A stretch of 64,000 bases of DNA from Rhodothermus profundi (GCF_900142415.1 NZ_FRAU01000001.1:675246-739245); one strand, 5' to 3'; shown: positions 53,360 through 63,194, counted from the stretch's first letter. The notes: a model not told the origin generated them from the letters alone. A program made the numbers and translations.

Positions 53360-54973
53360 TTATTGCTCCGATAGTACCGGAACAGGCACCTCGTAGAAGG
53401 CCACCGTACCATCCCGCTTTTTCACGCGAAAGAGCACTGTTTCCGCGCCGGCTAACTCCTCTAGCAACAGAAGCGCATCCTCAAGCGCCGTCACGTCGAT
53501 CCCCTCGATCTGCACAATGACCACATCCCGCGGTAATCCGGCCCTGTCGGCCACGCTACCGCGCGCTACATAGGCCACGTAAACACCATGGTCTACATCG
53601 AAGGCGGTACGTTCTGAGGCCGTCAATTCCCGCAGCCCTACTCCCCAGTTCTCTAACTTGAACACCCCGTCTGGCGGCGTCTCTGGAGTCAGCTCCGGCA
53701 TGCGAGGCGGCGCCTCTTCGGTCAGCTCGCTGAACCATTCCTGGTAAGCCGGCGCATCCCGCCCCATCAGTTCCACCTGCAGGTGCAACCGTTGCCCTTG
53801 GCGCCAGATCTCCAGTTCTAATCGATCACCCGGCCGGTAGCGGGCCACCACGCTCTGCAATTCGTTCGGAGCGTTTACGGCGCGACCGTTCACCGCCAGC
53901 ACCACATCCCCTTCCCGCACCCCGGCCTGGTCAGCCGCACCGCCTCTCCGCACCTCGGCGATCAGTACGCCCTGCACACCTGGCAGCCCCAGCTCGCGGG
54001 CCTGCTGTGCATTAACCTCTTGAATCGACACGCCCAGATACCCCCGCTGCACTTCGCCATAAGCGATCAGGTCCTCCACCACCCGGGCCACCAGATTCAC
54101 CGGAACTGCAAAACCATAGCCTTCATAGGCTCCACTCTCAGTTGCGATGGCTGTATTGATCCCTACTAGCTCACCCCGCAGATTCACCAGGGCTCCCCCT
54201 GAATTGCCGGGATTAATCGCAGCGTCTGTCTGAATAAAATCCTCCACTCGGAAAAAGTCGTCAATGATGTTCACCTGCCGCCCCAGCGCACTGACGATAC
54301 CGGCCGTCACGGTCGATGTCAGCCGGAATGGATTCCCGACCGCCAGCACCCATTCACCCACAGTGAGCTCGTCCGAGTTCCCAAACGCAATGACGGGCAA
54401 CGTTTCACCTTCTGGCGGATCGATTTTAATGACGGCCAGATCTGTTGAGCGGTCAAACCCAATCAGCCGCGCTTCGAACTGTCGTTTGTCAGCCAATGTA
54501 ACCCGCATCTCGCGGGCATCCTCTACGACATGATAGTTGGTTACAATGTAGCCGTCCGGGCTGATAATCACCCCACTGCCCACGCTCTGGCGGGGCATGA
54601 ACTCTCGGAAGAAGCGTTCCTGGTCGGGATCAAACCGGTGAAAGAAATCACCCGAGAAAGACCCTGAGCGCCCTACCGTTACCTCAATGTATACCACCGC
54701 AGGCGTCACTCGCCGGGCCACTTCGCGAAAGACCTGATTCAACACGACCGGGTCCAGTGCCAGCTTCTGGCCATCCTCTGCCGAAAGCGTAACCGTCCCT
54801 ACCGTCTCACCGCCTCCGAGCTGAACCCGCTCTACAATGCGGACCGGCGGGGTTGCCAGTTGCGCCTTCTGAAAGCGCCATTCCATCAGCAGAATCCCGG
54901 CGAGTAATCCAATCAGCAGCAGCCCGATGCCGCCAGCCAGGAGGAGTACCCGCGAACGCCCCTTTTCCGCCAT
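53360..54973 (-). CDS. DegP/DegQ-type serine protease with two PDZ domains
   Basis: A 537-residue envelope protease/chaperone. An N-terminal hydrophobic segment (VLLLAGGIGLLLIGLLAGIL) anchors it to the inner membrane. The trypsin-like domain has the triad in NYHVVEDAREM (His), STDLAVIKID (Asp) and INPGNSGGALVN (Ser). PDZ1 is near 305-400 (RGYLGVSIQEVNAQQARELG) and PDZ2 near 440-525 (YVAYVARGSVADRAGLPRDV). Such proteases degrade or refold misfolded periplasmic proteins. It precedes aroC by 21 bases and follows plsC by 44 bases, so it may be part of that transcript. Confidence 0.95.
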   Translation of the reverse strand: MAEKGRSRVLLLAGGIGLLLIGLLAGILLMEWRFQKAQLATPPVRIVERVQLGGGETVGTVTLSAEDGQKLALDPVVLNQVFREVARRVTPAVVYIEVTVGRSGSFSGDFFHRFDPDQERFFREFMPRQSVGSGVIISPDGYIVTNYHVVEDAREMRVTLADKRQFEARLIGFDRSTDLAVIKIDPPEGETLPVIAFGNSDELTVGEWVLAVGNPFRLTSTVTAGIVSALGRQVNIIDDFFRVEDFIQTDAAINPGNSGGALVNLRGELVGINTAIATESGAYEGYGFAVPVNLVARVVEDLIAYGEVQRGYLGVSIQEVNAQQARELGLPGVQGVLIAEVRRGGAADQAGVREGDVVLAVNGRAVNAPNELQSVVARYRPGDRLELEIWRQGQRLHLQVELMGRDAPAYQEWFSELTEEAPPRMPELTPETPPDGVFKLENWGVGLRELTASERTAFDVDHGVYVAYVARGSVADRAGLPRDVVIVQIEGIDVTALEDALLLLEELAGAETVLFRVKKRDGTVAFYEVPVPVLSEQ

Positions 54974-55017
54974 GTTCGCTTTACCGGAAATGCGTGTTGG
55001 ATGCCTGGGGATTATTT

Positions 55018-55884
55018 TCAGAGACCGTGCCCGGCCCGCTTTGTTTCATGGACGTTAGTAGAAAAGATACGATCATCATCGGCCATTGCCATCCTCTCGG
55101 TCAACATTTTATGATACAGGGCACGCACCTGCTCAAAAGCCTGCTGTGCCAATTGCTTCCGATGCTGCCCGGTAGTTGGGATAGGCGTGCCCACCTGCAC
55201 CTTCAGGTGCAGGTGCTTTGTTCCCAGCCAGCGCAGCAGGTGCCGCAAAAACGACAGGCCTTCTGTCCAGGCATACCAGCGCCGCACTTCAGGCGTAGCT
55301 AAGCGGCCATTCACGCGCTGCAAGCAAAGACTGACGGGCAGTACCCAACCTTCTTCCAAACCCGCCACCGCCTCAAAAGCCCCCGTCTTGAACGGTCGGA
55401 CGGTCTCGCCCGTCCCCGTTGTCCCTTCTGGAAAGACCATTACAGGCACGCCCGCAGCAAGCCACGTGCGCATTTGCTGAATAATGGCAACCGAACGGGT
55501 TCGTCGCTCCCGCTCAACAAACAACACGCCGTAGGTTCGGCACAGCCAGCCAATCAACGGCCAGCGAGCCAGCTCCGCTTTCCCTACAAAAGCCACCGGC
55601 CAGCACGTAGCCAGCACAATCGGATCCAGGGCGCTGAAATGATTGGCCACCAGCAGTCCCGGCTGTCCGGCAGGCAGTGGAGGGCAGTCTGGCGCGTCCA
55701 CGACAATTCCCATAAGCCGGCACAGGATCCGGCAGCCTTCTTGAAGCCGCTGCGCCCGATACATAGGACGCTGCACCGATGGTAGCCGGCGCACCTTCCA
55801 CGCAGTCCAGGCCGTGTACCACAATGTAGTGCCCAACAACCGTGGCAACCGCTTTAACACGCGCCACCAGGACGGCCTCAACAT
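55018..55884 (-). CDS. plsC: 1-acyl-sn-glycerol-3-phosphate acyltransferase
   Basis: Makes phosphatidic acid for membrane lipids. The 288-residue protein has the acyltransferase motif I NHFSALD (H-x4-D), a block with VERERRTRSVAI, and motif III MVFPEGTTGTGE. An N-terminal hydrophobic segment is weak (LPRLLGTTLWYTAWTAW). The family is clear; the exact acyl acceptor is inferred. It begins two bases after the end of the sensor kinase gene upstream, so it is in the same operon. Confidence 0.92.
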   Translation of the reverse strand: MLRPSWWRVLKRLPRLLGTTLWYTAWTAWKVRRLPSVQRPMYRAQRLQEGCRILCRLMGIVVDAPDCPPLPAGQPGLLVANHFSALDPIVLATCWPVAFVGKAELARWPLIGWLCRTYGVLFVERERRTRSVAIIQQMRTWLAAGVPVMVFPEGTTGTGETVRPFKTGAFEAVAGLEEGWVLPVSLCLQRVNGRLATPEVRRWYAWTEGLSFLRHLLRWLGTKHLHLKVQVGTPIPTTGQHRKQLAQQAFEQVRALYHKMLTERMAMADDDRIFSTNVHETKRAGHGL

Positions 55885-55886
55885 CT

Positions 55887-58800
55887 CTACGTTTCCGATA
55901 GTTGCCAGTGTGGGTACATCCCTGAGGGGGTTCCATGCTCCGGCGCGCGTGGGAGCACCACGGTAAAGGTGCTTCCTTCCCCTTTCTTACTGGCGACTTC
56001 AATGGTGCCTCCCATAAGCTTTACCAGCCGCGCTGCTATAGCCAGGCCCAGCCCACTCCCCTCATAAGCCCGGTCGGTACCGGACGACTCCTGACGAAAT
56101 TCTTCAAAGACATGCGGCAAAAACTCTTCAGAAATGCCTTCGCCCGTATCCCGCACAGCGATCCGCACATGTTGCTCGTCGGCTGTTACCGAAATCACTA
56201 CCTCACCTCTGGGAGTAAACTTGATGGCATTGCCCACCAGATTGTTTAGCACCCGTTCTACAGCCCGTGGATCCCCAAACACGCGGACCGGCACCGTTGG
56301 CAATTCCATCCGGAAGTCCAGTCCTTTTTTGCGCGCCAACGGCTCCAGAAGCTGATAGACTTTCTGAACGGTTTCGGTGATTTCTACCGGCACGCGCCGC
56401 AGCACCATGGATCCGGAACGCAGCCGCGCCAGATCCAGGATGTCGTTGATCGTTGCCAGCAAGCGTTGGCCGCTCTCTTCAATAAGCTCCAGAAATTCCT
56501 GGTGCTGCGGATTATCTGTTTCTTCCTTAAGTACTGAGGCAAATCCCAGAATGGCTGAAAGCGGCGTGCGCAGCTCGTGCGTCGTGGTTGAAAGGATCGT
56601 TTCTTTGGCTGCATTCGCTTCGCGGAGCATCCGCGTCAGCAAATTAATACGCGCCGTCAGGGAATGGATACGATCCCCTAGCACCGTTGCAATGTACATC
56701 TGCTGCGCCCGCTGCTGCGCCACATAATGACGCCAGGTCAGCGCCACGGTGGTTACCAGAATCACCAGGTAGAGGGTGTAGGCCCACCAGGTGCGGTACC
56801 AGGGCGGCAGGATGCGTATGACCAGGGTCGTAACCGGTGTGGTCAACCCCCAGGCATTGCGCGCCCGCACCTGGAAGCGGTAAACGCCTTCCCACAGGTT
56901 CGGGTAAAACCGCTGCGTAACGGTCGTCCAGTCTGACCAATCTTCTTTACCCTCTAACCGATACTGGTAGCGATTATCCTCTGCACGAATAAAACTGGGC
57001 AGCGCAAATTCAAATTGCAGGTCATTAAAAGCATAGGGAAGCTCCAGCACCTCACCATCTTGCTGCTGTCCACGCAGAAACCCATCGGTGCCCACAAACG
57101 CCCCGCCGAACAGCACATGATCGCCTACCGCCACCTGCCGGATTAACACTGGAGGCGGTTCCACAGAAAACAATTCTTCCGGAAAGGGCAGCGTTGGATC
57201 GTAGCGGATAAGCCGATCCCGATTCCCCAGCCAGACAATCCCTTCCTCATCTACATACACCTGCACAGGAGAACCCCAGGCTGGATAGCGGAGCACCAGC
57301 GGCGTTTCAAACCGGTAGCCTCCGCCAGGCAACGGATGCGCAATATCTACGTGCGTCGGGTAGATGGTCCAGACTCTCCGAAAACGATCCACCACCAGGG
57401 CCAGCAGTTCATCATGTCCTTCATGCCCCCGCGCGATGAGCGAACTGTCTGGCTGAAAAACCGGCGTAGCTTCCGGCACAAAACGATATACACCTTCTCT
57501 GGCATAAAAGAACACTGTACTATCAATTTCAACCATCTGCGTTACACTTCCCGGCAATCCATCTGCCTCCCCATAAACTGTTACCTCCGGCGCTTCCATC
57601 CAGCCATTTAAGAATTGCATCTGCACAATCCGTCCATCCCGCAAACTGAGCCAGAGCGTATGTCCTGCTCGTACAATGCGCAGGACCTCTCCGGTTACTC
57701 CAGCAATAGGGTCAATAGCCCATTGCCTGCCATTCCATCTGAGTCGTACCAGTCCGCTTTTAGTGCCTGCCGCAATCAGACTATCGGTAAGTCGAGCCAG
57801 TGAAAAAACGGTTTGCTCAGGTAATAAAAGAGTCTGATCAGAAAGAACTTGCTCTCTCTTCTTTATATGAAGCCCTTCCGCCGTAGCTAGCCATAAATCT
57901 TCCCCATGGCGAAAGATCTGAAAGACCTGATCGGAGATCCGCACATCCCGCACAAAGACAGGCCGCGATCCCTGTGATAAAGACATGTGAAACAGTCCCG
58001 TGCTGGTAGCAGCGTAGAGATGATCGGCTTCTTGCCCCAACCAGTACATAAATCCGTCCAGTCCCAGCCGCTTGTCCCACACCGAAAGGTAGGGGACGGC
58101 ATCGGCGCGGGCCAGTCCGCGGCTATTGAGTGCCATCCAGAGGCTGCCCTGCCGATCGACGTACACGTAATTCACCCAGCTATCCGGCAACCCGACCGAC
58201 TCATCAATAACCTGAACGATCCGCCCCTCCCGATCAATAATGAACACCCCGCCTCCCAGCGTAGCCAGCGCATAGAACCCCCCCGGCATGGCCGTGCCAT
58301 GATAGAGCGGATAGGCGCGGATGAACGGCTCAACTTCGCTGGGTAGATACCGAAACGTGCGACCATCGTAAAGCCAGAGACCTGCCTCCCGGGTAGCAAT
58401 CAAGATCTGCTCCGCATCATAGGGCATCATAGCGTAAATGCGCAGGTGGGCGAAGCGCTCTCCGCCAGGCACCAGTCGCAACGAATCGCCCGCAACTGTC
58501 TGGAGCCCGATGCTGTCCTGCCGCACGTAGAGACGGCCATGCACTACAAAAGCCGTATGAAAATAAGTGTGTGGGCGCCACACCCGGATGGTATCGCCAT
58601 CCCAGCGAAACAGCCGGGCATGCGTTTGAAAATAGACGCCATCGGGCGTCACGCGCGTGGCCCACACGTCCCAGAAATTCCGGTCTGTCGAGTCAGCAAT
58701 CTCGGGTACCAGCGACGTGTAGCGCAGCACTCCCAGCGAATCAGGCCAGAAATAGCCAAAATCGCCCTGCGCTCCTACAAAAATCCGTCCTGCCGTATCT

Positions 58801-59135
58801 ACATCCAGTGAGCGAACGATGGTGTTCGTCGCCGTTCGCAACAATCGCCAGTGCACCCCATCGAATTCCAACACCCCATCTACATTCCCCACATAGATCA
58901 CGCCCCGCCTGTCCTGCACAATGGCCCAGTTCTGCGGAAACTGTCCATAGTCCTGAGGAGCGTAGTGCTGCAGGTAAAGCGGCGCGCCTACTTCGACCTG
59001 GTACGAAAGCTCCTGAGCTTGCAGAGGCCAGGAGCCCAATAGCAGCAGGATTCCTCCCGTCCATCGGCCTATAGCCCGAAGCAGCCGGCTCTGAATCGTC
59101 AGACAGACTGGATGTGGTCGATGCGCGCGCGCCAT
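55887..59135 (-). CDS. Sensor histidine kinase with N-terminal two-component propeller and Y_Y_Y domains
   Basis: A 1,082-residue transmembrane kinase; the Met at 59135 gives a signal-like segment (SRLLRAIGRWTGGILLLLGS). The periplasmic part is a reg-prop beta-propeller (GVLEFDGVHWRLL, AGRIFVGAQGDFGYFWPDSL, repeated GLWLYDGRTF-type blades), then a Y_Y_Y domain (FALPSFIRAEDNRYQYRLEG). One TM helix follows (YTLYLVILVTTVALTW, about 765-785). The HisKA domain has the phospho-His in TTTHELRTPLSAILGFASVL. The HATPase domain has NLVGNAIKFTPRG, VRDTGEGISEEF and GSGLGLAIAARLVKLMGG. No receiver or AraC domain is fused, unlike Bacteroides hybrid systems, and no response regulator is adjacent. The ligand is unknown. 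Confidence 0.93.
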   Translation of the reverse strand: MARAHRPHPVCLTIQSRLLRAIGRWTGGILLLLGSWPLQAQELSYQVEVGAPLYLQHYAPQDYGQFPQNWAIVQDRRGVIYVGNVDGVLEFDGVHWRLLRTATNTIVRSLDVDTAGRIFVGAQGDFGYFWPDSLGVLRYTSLVPEIADSTDRNFWDVWATRVTPDGVYFQTHARLFRWDGDTIRVWRPHTYFHTAFVVHGRLYVRQDSIGLQTVAGDSLRLVPGGERFAHLRIYAMMPYDAEQILIATREAGLWLYDGRTFRYLPSEVEPFIRAYPLYHGTAMPGGFYALATLGGGVFIIDREGRIVQVIDESVGLPDSWVNYVYVDRQGSLWMALNSRGLARADAVPYLSVWDKRLGLDGFMYWLGQEADHLYAATSTGLFHMSLSQGSRPVFVRDVRISDQVFQIFRHGEDLWLATAEGLHIKKREQVLSDQTLLLPEQTVFSLARLTDSLIAAGTKSGLVRLRWNGRQWAIDPIAGVTGEVLRIVRAGHTLWLSLRDGRIVQMQFLNGWMEAPEVTVYGEADGLPGSVTQMVEIDSTVFFYAREGVYRFVPEATPVFQPDSSLIARGHEGHDELLALVVDRFRRVWTIYPTHVDIAHPLPGGGYRFETPLVLRYPAWGSPVQVYVDEEGIVWLGNRDRLIRYDPTLPFPEELFSVEPPPVLIRQVAVGDHVLFGGAFVGTDGFLRGQQQDGEVLELPYAFNDLQFEFALPSFIRAEDNRYQYRLEGKEDWSDWTTVTQRFYPNLWEGVYRFQVRARNAWGLTTPVTTLVIRILPPWYRTWWAYTLYLVILVTTVALTWRHYVAQQRAQQMYIATVLGDRIHSLTARINLLTRMLREANAAKETILSTTTHELRTPLSAILGFASVLKEETDNPQHQEFLELIEESGQRLLATINDILDLARLRSGSMVLRRVPVEITETVQKVYQLLEPLARKKGLDFRMELPTVPVRVFGDPRAVERVLNNLVGNAIKFTPRGEVVISVTADEQHVRIAVRDTGEGISEEFLPHVFEEFRQESSGTDRAYEGSGLGLAIAARLVKLMGGTIEVASKKGEGSTFTVVLPRAPEHGTPSGMYPHWQLSET

Positions 59136-59412
59136 GCCAGCGGTGCATTGCCCTGGTACAGTATCGGGAAATCCAGCCACGAACTCAAGCGGTAGGCCGG
59201 GTCTTTTACCGGGTTCGGCCTCCGAACGATTCGTTTCCCTGCAAGGATTAATCCAATTTACCCTTTATCTCCTCCGCATTTTTTCCCTCTAAAATTGATT
59301 TTCTCAGCAAAAATATCCCCACTATCTGCGCCAGAGTGCTCACCTTGTTCAGGCATAGGCTCGGGTGGTTTAGGCGAGGCCTCATCCATTCACCCCAACC
59401 GTATAAAGTACC

Positions 59413-59640
59413 ATGAAGCGATTGGCTAAACTGATGATGTTGCTGGCGATTCCGGCGTTGCTGGCCGGAGGCTCGCTGGCGCTGACGGGCTGCAGCTCGG
59501 ATGCCCTGACGGGTCCGGTTGTTATGGAGAGCGGAGGGAACAATGGTGGTGGTTCAACCACCATTGGTGGGGACCATAACAACTATGGTGGTAACAATGG
59601 TGGTGGTTCGACCACGATTGGTGGTGATCACAACAACTGA
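59413..59640 (+). CDS. Mini-lipoprotein with a 17-residue tandem repeat
   Basis: A 75-residue precursor starting MKRLAKLMMLLAIPALLAGG with lipobox LTGC. The mature part is about 48 residues and ends in two copies of GGNNGGGSTTIGGDHNN separated by Y, a Gly/Asn/Thr/Asp-rich hydrophilic sequence. A strong terminator follows 25 bases later, so it is a single-gene transcript. I do not recognise the family. A surface-exposed flexible or metal-binding tail (Asp, His, Asn) is a guess. Confidence 0.7.
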   Translation: MKRLAKLMMLLAIPALLAGGSLALTGCSSDALTGPVVMESGGNNGGGSTTIGGDHNNYGGNNGGGSTTIGGDHNN

Positions 59641-59665
59641 GCACTAGGCCAGCGTTTTTCTTATT

Positions 59666-59695
59666 CCCGGCCTCTTTCGAGAGGCCGGGTTTTTT
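59666..59695 (+). terminator. Intrinsic terminator of the mini-lipoprotein gene
   Basis: CCCGGCCTC (59666-59674), loop TTTCGA, GAGGCCGGG (59681-59689), then six T residues (59690-59695). A textbook intrinsic terminator. Confidence 0.92.
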
Positions 59696-59755
59696 ATTGC
59701 CTCAGGTAGGCATGGAAGGGTATTTTGCTGGAAAGGCCGTACGTACCCTGCAGAG

Positions 59756-60913
59756 ATGGCGTGCAGTGACGTCTGTTTTGCGCTGGTGGGATCGGTGCCC
59801 CACAACAGCCGAGCACTTCGCCAGCTCCGAGCGCTGGCCCAGCTTGGCCTCTCCATTGAGGCGTTTGGCGTAGGACCGCCGGTTGCGCTGCCTGCCGACC
59901 TACAGTCCAGCGTACGGTATCATTCCCTGCCGCTTCCTGAAGGGCAAGGTCCTCGTTTTTTCTGGCAACTACACCGGCAATTCCTGCGCGTTCTTCGCTC
60001 CTGCCAGGCCCGCATTTACCATGCAGGTGATCTGTATGTGCTGCCTGCGCTGGCCCGTACAGCCCGTCGCTTTGGTGGACGGCTGGTCTTTGATGCCCGG
60101 GAACGGTACCCCTACGTTGCCAGCACGGCAGGTCGTCCGCTACGCCAGCGTTTCTGGAAGCTGGTAGAGCGTCATTATATACGCCAGGCTGATCTTGTGC
60201 TGACCGTCAGCGAAGGAATAGCCGTCCATCTGGTGCATGACTATGGCATTGCGTCCCCGTTGGTCCTGTACAATGCGCCTGAGGCGCCGGCCCCAACCGT
60301 TCAGACTACTTCCCTGCGGCAACACCTTCAGCTTCCCGACCACCTTGTACTTTTTCTCTATCAGGGCCATTTACGGCCTGGCAGAGGTTGTTTATTGCCG
60401 CTTGAAGCGTTGCCCGAGGTGCCAGAGGCTGCGCTGGTCTATCTGGGGGATGGACCGTTGGCCCCGGTTATCCGAGAGCGCGCAACCACCCTGGGCGTAG
60501 CCGACCGCGTGCACCTGTTACCACCGGTACTACCCGATAAGCTGCTGCCTGTTACTGCTTCGGCTGACGTAGGGCTTGTGCTGCTTGAAGATACTTGCCT
60601 GAACCACCGGCTGGCGCTCCCTAACAAGCTTTTTGAATACCTGGCAGCCGGTCTTCCCGTGCTGGCCAGCAACCTGCCTGAACTCCGCCGTGTGGTGGAA
60701 ACCTACGGGGTAGGCTATGTCGTTGACACTCCCAATCTCGAAGCGCTTACGGCCGCCATGCGGCAGCTGTGCGGAGATCCCGCCCTGCGACGCAGGTTGG
60801 CGGCCCGTACCAGCGCTGCGTTTGCCGCCCATAGCTGGGCCCGCCTGGCTCCCCGTTTTCAAGAAGCCTACCAGAAACTGCTATGCGACGTTCAACCTAC
60901 CTGTGCTGGCTGA
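59756..60913 (+). CDS. Glycosyltransferase family 4
   Basis: A 385-residue GT-B enzyme. N-domain: VCFALVGSVPHNSRALRQLR and IYHAGDLYVLPALARTARRF. Inter-domain part: LVLTVSEGIAVHLVHDYGI. C-domain: LVLFLYQGHLRPGRGCLLPL, ALVYLGDGPLAP, the nucleotide-sugar motif NHRLALPNKLFEYLAAGLPV with E-x7-E character, and VLASNLPELRRVV. It probably acts on cell-surface glycans or glycolipids in the cytoplasm. The donor sugar is not known. Its 3' end overlaps the thioredoxin gene by 31 bases, suggesting an operon. Confidence 0.92.
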   Translation: MACSDVCFALVGSVPHNSRALRQLRALAQLGLSIEAFGVGPPVALPADLQSSVRYHSLPLPEGQGPRFFWQLHRQFLRVLRSCQARIYHAGDLYVLPALARTARRFGGRLVFDARERYPYVASTAGRPLRQRFWKLVERHYIRQADLVLTVSEGIAVHLVHDYGIASPLVLYNAPEAPAPTVQTTSLRQHLQLPDHLVLFLYQGHLRPGRGCLLPLEALPEVPEAALVYLGDGPLAPVIRERATTLGVADRVHLLPPVLPDKLLPVTASADVGLVLLEDTCLNHRLALPNKLFEYLAAGLPVLASNLPELRRVVETYGVGYVVDTPNLEALTAAMRQLCGDPALRRRLAARTSAAFAAHSWARLAPRFQEAYQKLLCDVQPTCAG

Positions 60914-61401
60914 GCCTGACCGTCCTGCTTCCTCTGACGGCGCAGGCCCAATCTTCACTGTTTGATCCGGCGATCATGGCCCCTATCGGCTGGCAACGAG
61001 TCGAAGAGGCCATGGCAGCAGCCGCGCAAAGTGGAAAAAAAGTGCTTATTGACATTTCGGCCCCCTGGTGCCCCTGGTGCCGTCGGATGCAAAAAGAAGT
61101 CTATGCCGACTCGGCCGTGGTCGCCTATCTGAAAGCCCACTTTGAATACGCTCGGCTCAACGGCGAAGACACCGCCCGCAAACTTACCTTTCGTGGCTAT
61201 GAGCTGACCGAGGCAGAGCTTGCTCAGGCGCTCGGGCTGTCTGGATATCCTACTACCGTCTTTCTGGAGCCAGACGGCACGTACATCACACGGGTGCCTG
61301 GTTTTGTGCCGACCGAGACGTTCCTGCAGATCTTACGTTTTATTGGTTCCGAAGCGTACCGAACCCAGAGTTTCGAGGAATTTATGGAGCAACAACGCTA
61401 A
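60883..61401 (+). CDS. Periplasmic thioredoxin-fold protein (CPWC active site)
   Basis: A 172-residue protein with a signal peptide (MRRSTYLCWLSLTVLLPLTA, cleavage near AQAQ). The thioredoxin fold has the active site APWCPWCRRMQKEVY and the cis-Pro loop SGYPTTVFLEPDG. This matches thioredoxin_7/DUF255-like exported proteins that reduce disulfides in the periplasm. The Cys pair is complete, so redox activity is likely. It starts 31 bases inside the glycosyltransferase gene, in another frame. A shared terminator lies just beyond, on the side of the convergent sat-cysC gene. Confidence 0.9.
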   Translation: MRRSTYLCWLSLTVLLPLTAQAQSSLFDPAIMAPIGWQRVEEAMAAAAQSGKKVLIDISAPWCPWCRRMQKEVYADSAVVAYLKAHFEYARLNGEDTARKLTFRGYELTEAELAQALGLSGYPTTVFLEPDGTYITRVPGFVPTETFLQILRFIGSEAYRTQSFEEFMEQQR

Positions 61402-61440
61402 AAAAATAGCGGTGCCCGGGCCTTTCCGCCCGGGCACCGC
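61400..61440 (-). terminator. Intrinsic terminator of sat-cysC
   Basis: GCGGTGCCCGGG (61409-61420) and its complement (61429-61440) form a perfect 12-bp stem with an eight-base loop. On the minus strand it is followed by TATTTTTTT (plus-strand A-run 61400-61406), which terminates sat-cysC. On the plus strand the T content after the stem is low, so it serves the convergent thioredoxin gene less well. Confidence 0.9.
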
Positions 61441-61457
61441 CTACGTCCTTTTCCTGC

Positions 61458-63194
61458 TTACGCGTTATTTTCCTCTTTTTTCAGGTAGCCTTCCTGATAG
61501 AGATAGGCCAGAATTTTCTCCACGCACTGCTCGACCGTCTCCTCCGTGGTGCGGCAAACAATTTCAGGGTTTGAGGGCGGCTCATACGGATCGTCGATGC
61601 CCGTAAAGCCTTTGATGATCCCAGCGCGGGCTTTTGCGTAGAGGCCTTTGACGTCGCGCTGCTCACACACTTCCAGGGGCGTATCGACAAAGACCTCGAT
61701 GTAGCCGCCGAAGCTGCTGATGAGCTGCCGGTTGTACTGCCGGTCTGCTTCGTAGGGCGCAATGGGAGCGCAGATCGCAATGCCACGATGTTTGGTAATT
61801 TCACTGGCTACGTACCCGATGCGCCGCACGTTAATTGACCGATCTTCCCGGGAAAAGCCCAGCCCTTTGCTCAGGTGCGTGCGCACGACGTCGCCATCAA
61901 GCAGCGTCACGGGACGCCCGGTCAGCTCCAGGAGGCGGGTCATGAGCGCATTGGCAATGGTGGACTTACCGGAGCCCGACAGCCCCGTAAAGAATACCGT
62001 GAATCCCTGTTGATGACGCGGAGGATGCGTGCGGCGCAGCTCAGCCACCACCTCAGGATAGGAGAACCATTCGGGAATTTCTTCGCCTTCGGCCAGCCGG
62101 CGCCGCAGCTCCGTCCCTGAGATACTGAGCGTCCGCTCTCCTTCTTTGACTTCGTCGATGGGTTTGTACGTGTCCTGGTCTGGCAGGTAGACCATCAGTT
62201 TGAAGGGAACCACGCCAATGCCCAGCTCCTCCTGGTACTGCTGAACCAGCTCCTGGGCATCATAGGGCCCGTAGAATGGCTTGCCGCTGGAGTCTTTTCC
62301 GGGCCCTGCATGGTCACGGCCAATAATCAGGTGGGTGCAACCATAGTTCTTGCGAATGATTGCGTGCCAGACCGCTTCGCGGGGTCCGCCCATGCGCATA
62401 GCCAGCGGCAGCAGGCTCAGCATGGCCCGCCCTTCGGGATAGTACTTGAGCAGTTTCCGGTAGCAACGCACGCGCGTGTAGTAATCGATATCCCCGGGCT
62501 TCGTCATGCCCACGACCGGATGAATGAGCAAATGGCCCCCTACTTCTTCGGCTGCACGGTCGGTCAGTTCTTTGTGGGCCCGGTGCATGGGATTACGGGT
62601 CTGAAAGGCTACGATACGCTCCCATCCCCGTCGTTCAAATTCGGCGCGTAGCTGCGCAGGCGTATGCCGCAGTTCTTTAAAGTCGTAATGCACCGGAAGC
62701 TGCACGCCTTTGAGCGTACCGCCGACGTAATATTCGCCCGCTTCGTGCATCAGGTAGGCCACGGCTGGATGCTCTGTGCTGGTAGTACCAAAAACCAGTC
62801 GGGCCTCCCGCTCTTTATCTGGTTTCCAGACATCTTCGACCTGCATTACGGCCAGCAGCAGACCGGTCTGATCCCGCAACGCTACTTCATCGCCTGGATT
62901 CAGCGTGCGGGCTACGTCTGCCGAGACGTCCAGCGTGATCGGCATGGGCCATAGCACGCCGCTTTGCAGCCGCATCTCTTCAACGACCCGCTCGTAGTCG
63001 GCCCGGTTCAGAAAGCCTCGCAGCGGCGAAAAGCCTCCATTGAGCAGCAGCTCTATGTCACAGAGCTGCCGAGGCGTAAGGGTAAGCGATGGAAGCGTCA
63101 GGGCTTTTTCCTTGAGCGTCTCGCGTTCTGCCTCCGGAACAATCAGCTCACAGAGAGCGCCACCATGTGGCTCAATAAGTGTCGTCGTGGACAT
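61458..63194 (-). CDS. Bifunctional sulfate adenylyltransferase / APS kinase
   Basis: A 578-residue fusion catalysing both steps from sulfate to PAPS. Residues 1-385 are the dissimilatory-type ATP sulfurylase (Sat): IVAFQTRNPMHRAHKELTDR (QxRNPxHRxH nucleotide motif), HPVVGMTKPGDIDYYTRVRC and IIGRDHAGPGKDSSGKPFYG. Residues about 392-575 are APS kinase (CysC): Walker A GLSGSGKST, LDGDVVRTHLSKGLGFSRED and IAPYEADRQYNRQLIS. The fusion order is Sat-CysC, as in Aquifex and some Bacteroidota. It is followed by its own terminator and preceded by an SLC13-type permease gene, which fits sulfate uptake and activation. Confidence 0.95.
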   Translation of the reverse strand: MSTTTLIEPHGGALCELIVPEAERETLKEKALTLPSLTLTPRQLCDIELLLNGGFSPLRGFLNRADYERVVEEMRLQSGVLWPMPITLDVSADVARTLNPGDEVALRDQTGLLLAVMQVEDVWKPDKEREARLVFGTTSTEHPAVAYLMHEAGEYYVGGTLKGVQLPVHYDFKELRHTPAQLRAEFERRGWERIVAFQTRNPMHRAHKELTDRAAEEVGGHLLIHPVVGMTKPGDIDYYTRVRCYRKLLKYYPEGRAMLSLLPLAMRMGGPREAVWHAIIRKNYGCTHLIIGRDHAGPGKDSSGKPFYGPYDAQELVQQYQEELGIGVVPFKLMVYLPDQDTYKPIDEVKEGERTLSISGTELRRRLAEGEEIPEWFSYPEVVAELRRTHPPRHQQGFTVFFTGLSGSGKSTIANALMTRLLELTGRPVTLLDGDVVRTHLSKGLGFSREDRSINVRRIGYVASEITKHRGIAICAPIAPYEADRQYNRQLISSFGGYIEVFVDTPLEVCEQRDVKGLYAKARAGIIKGFTGIDDPYEPPSNPEIVCRTTEETVEQCVEKILAYLYQEGYLKKEENNA

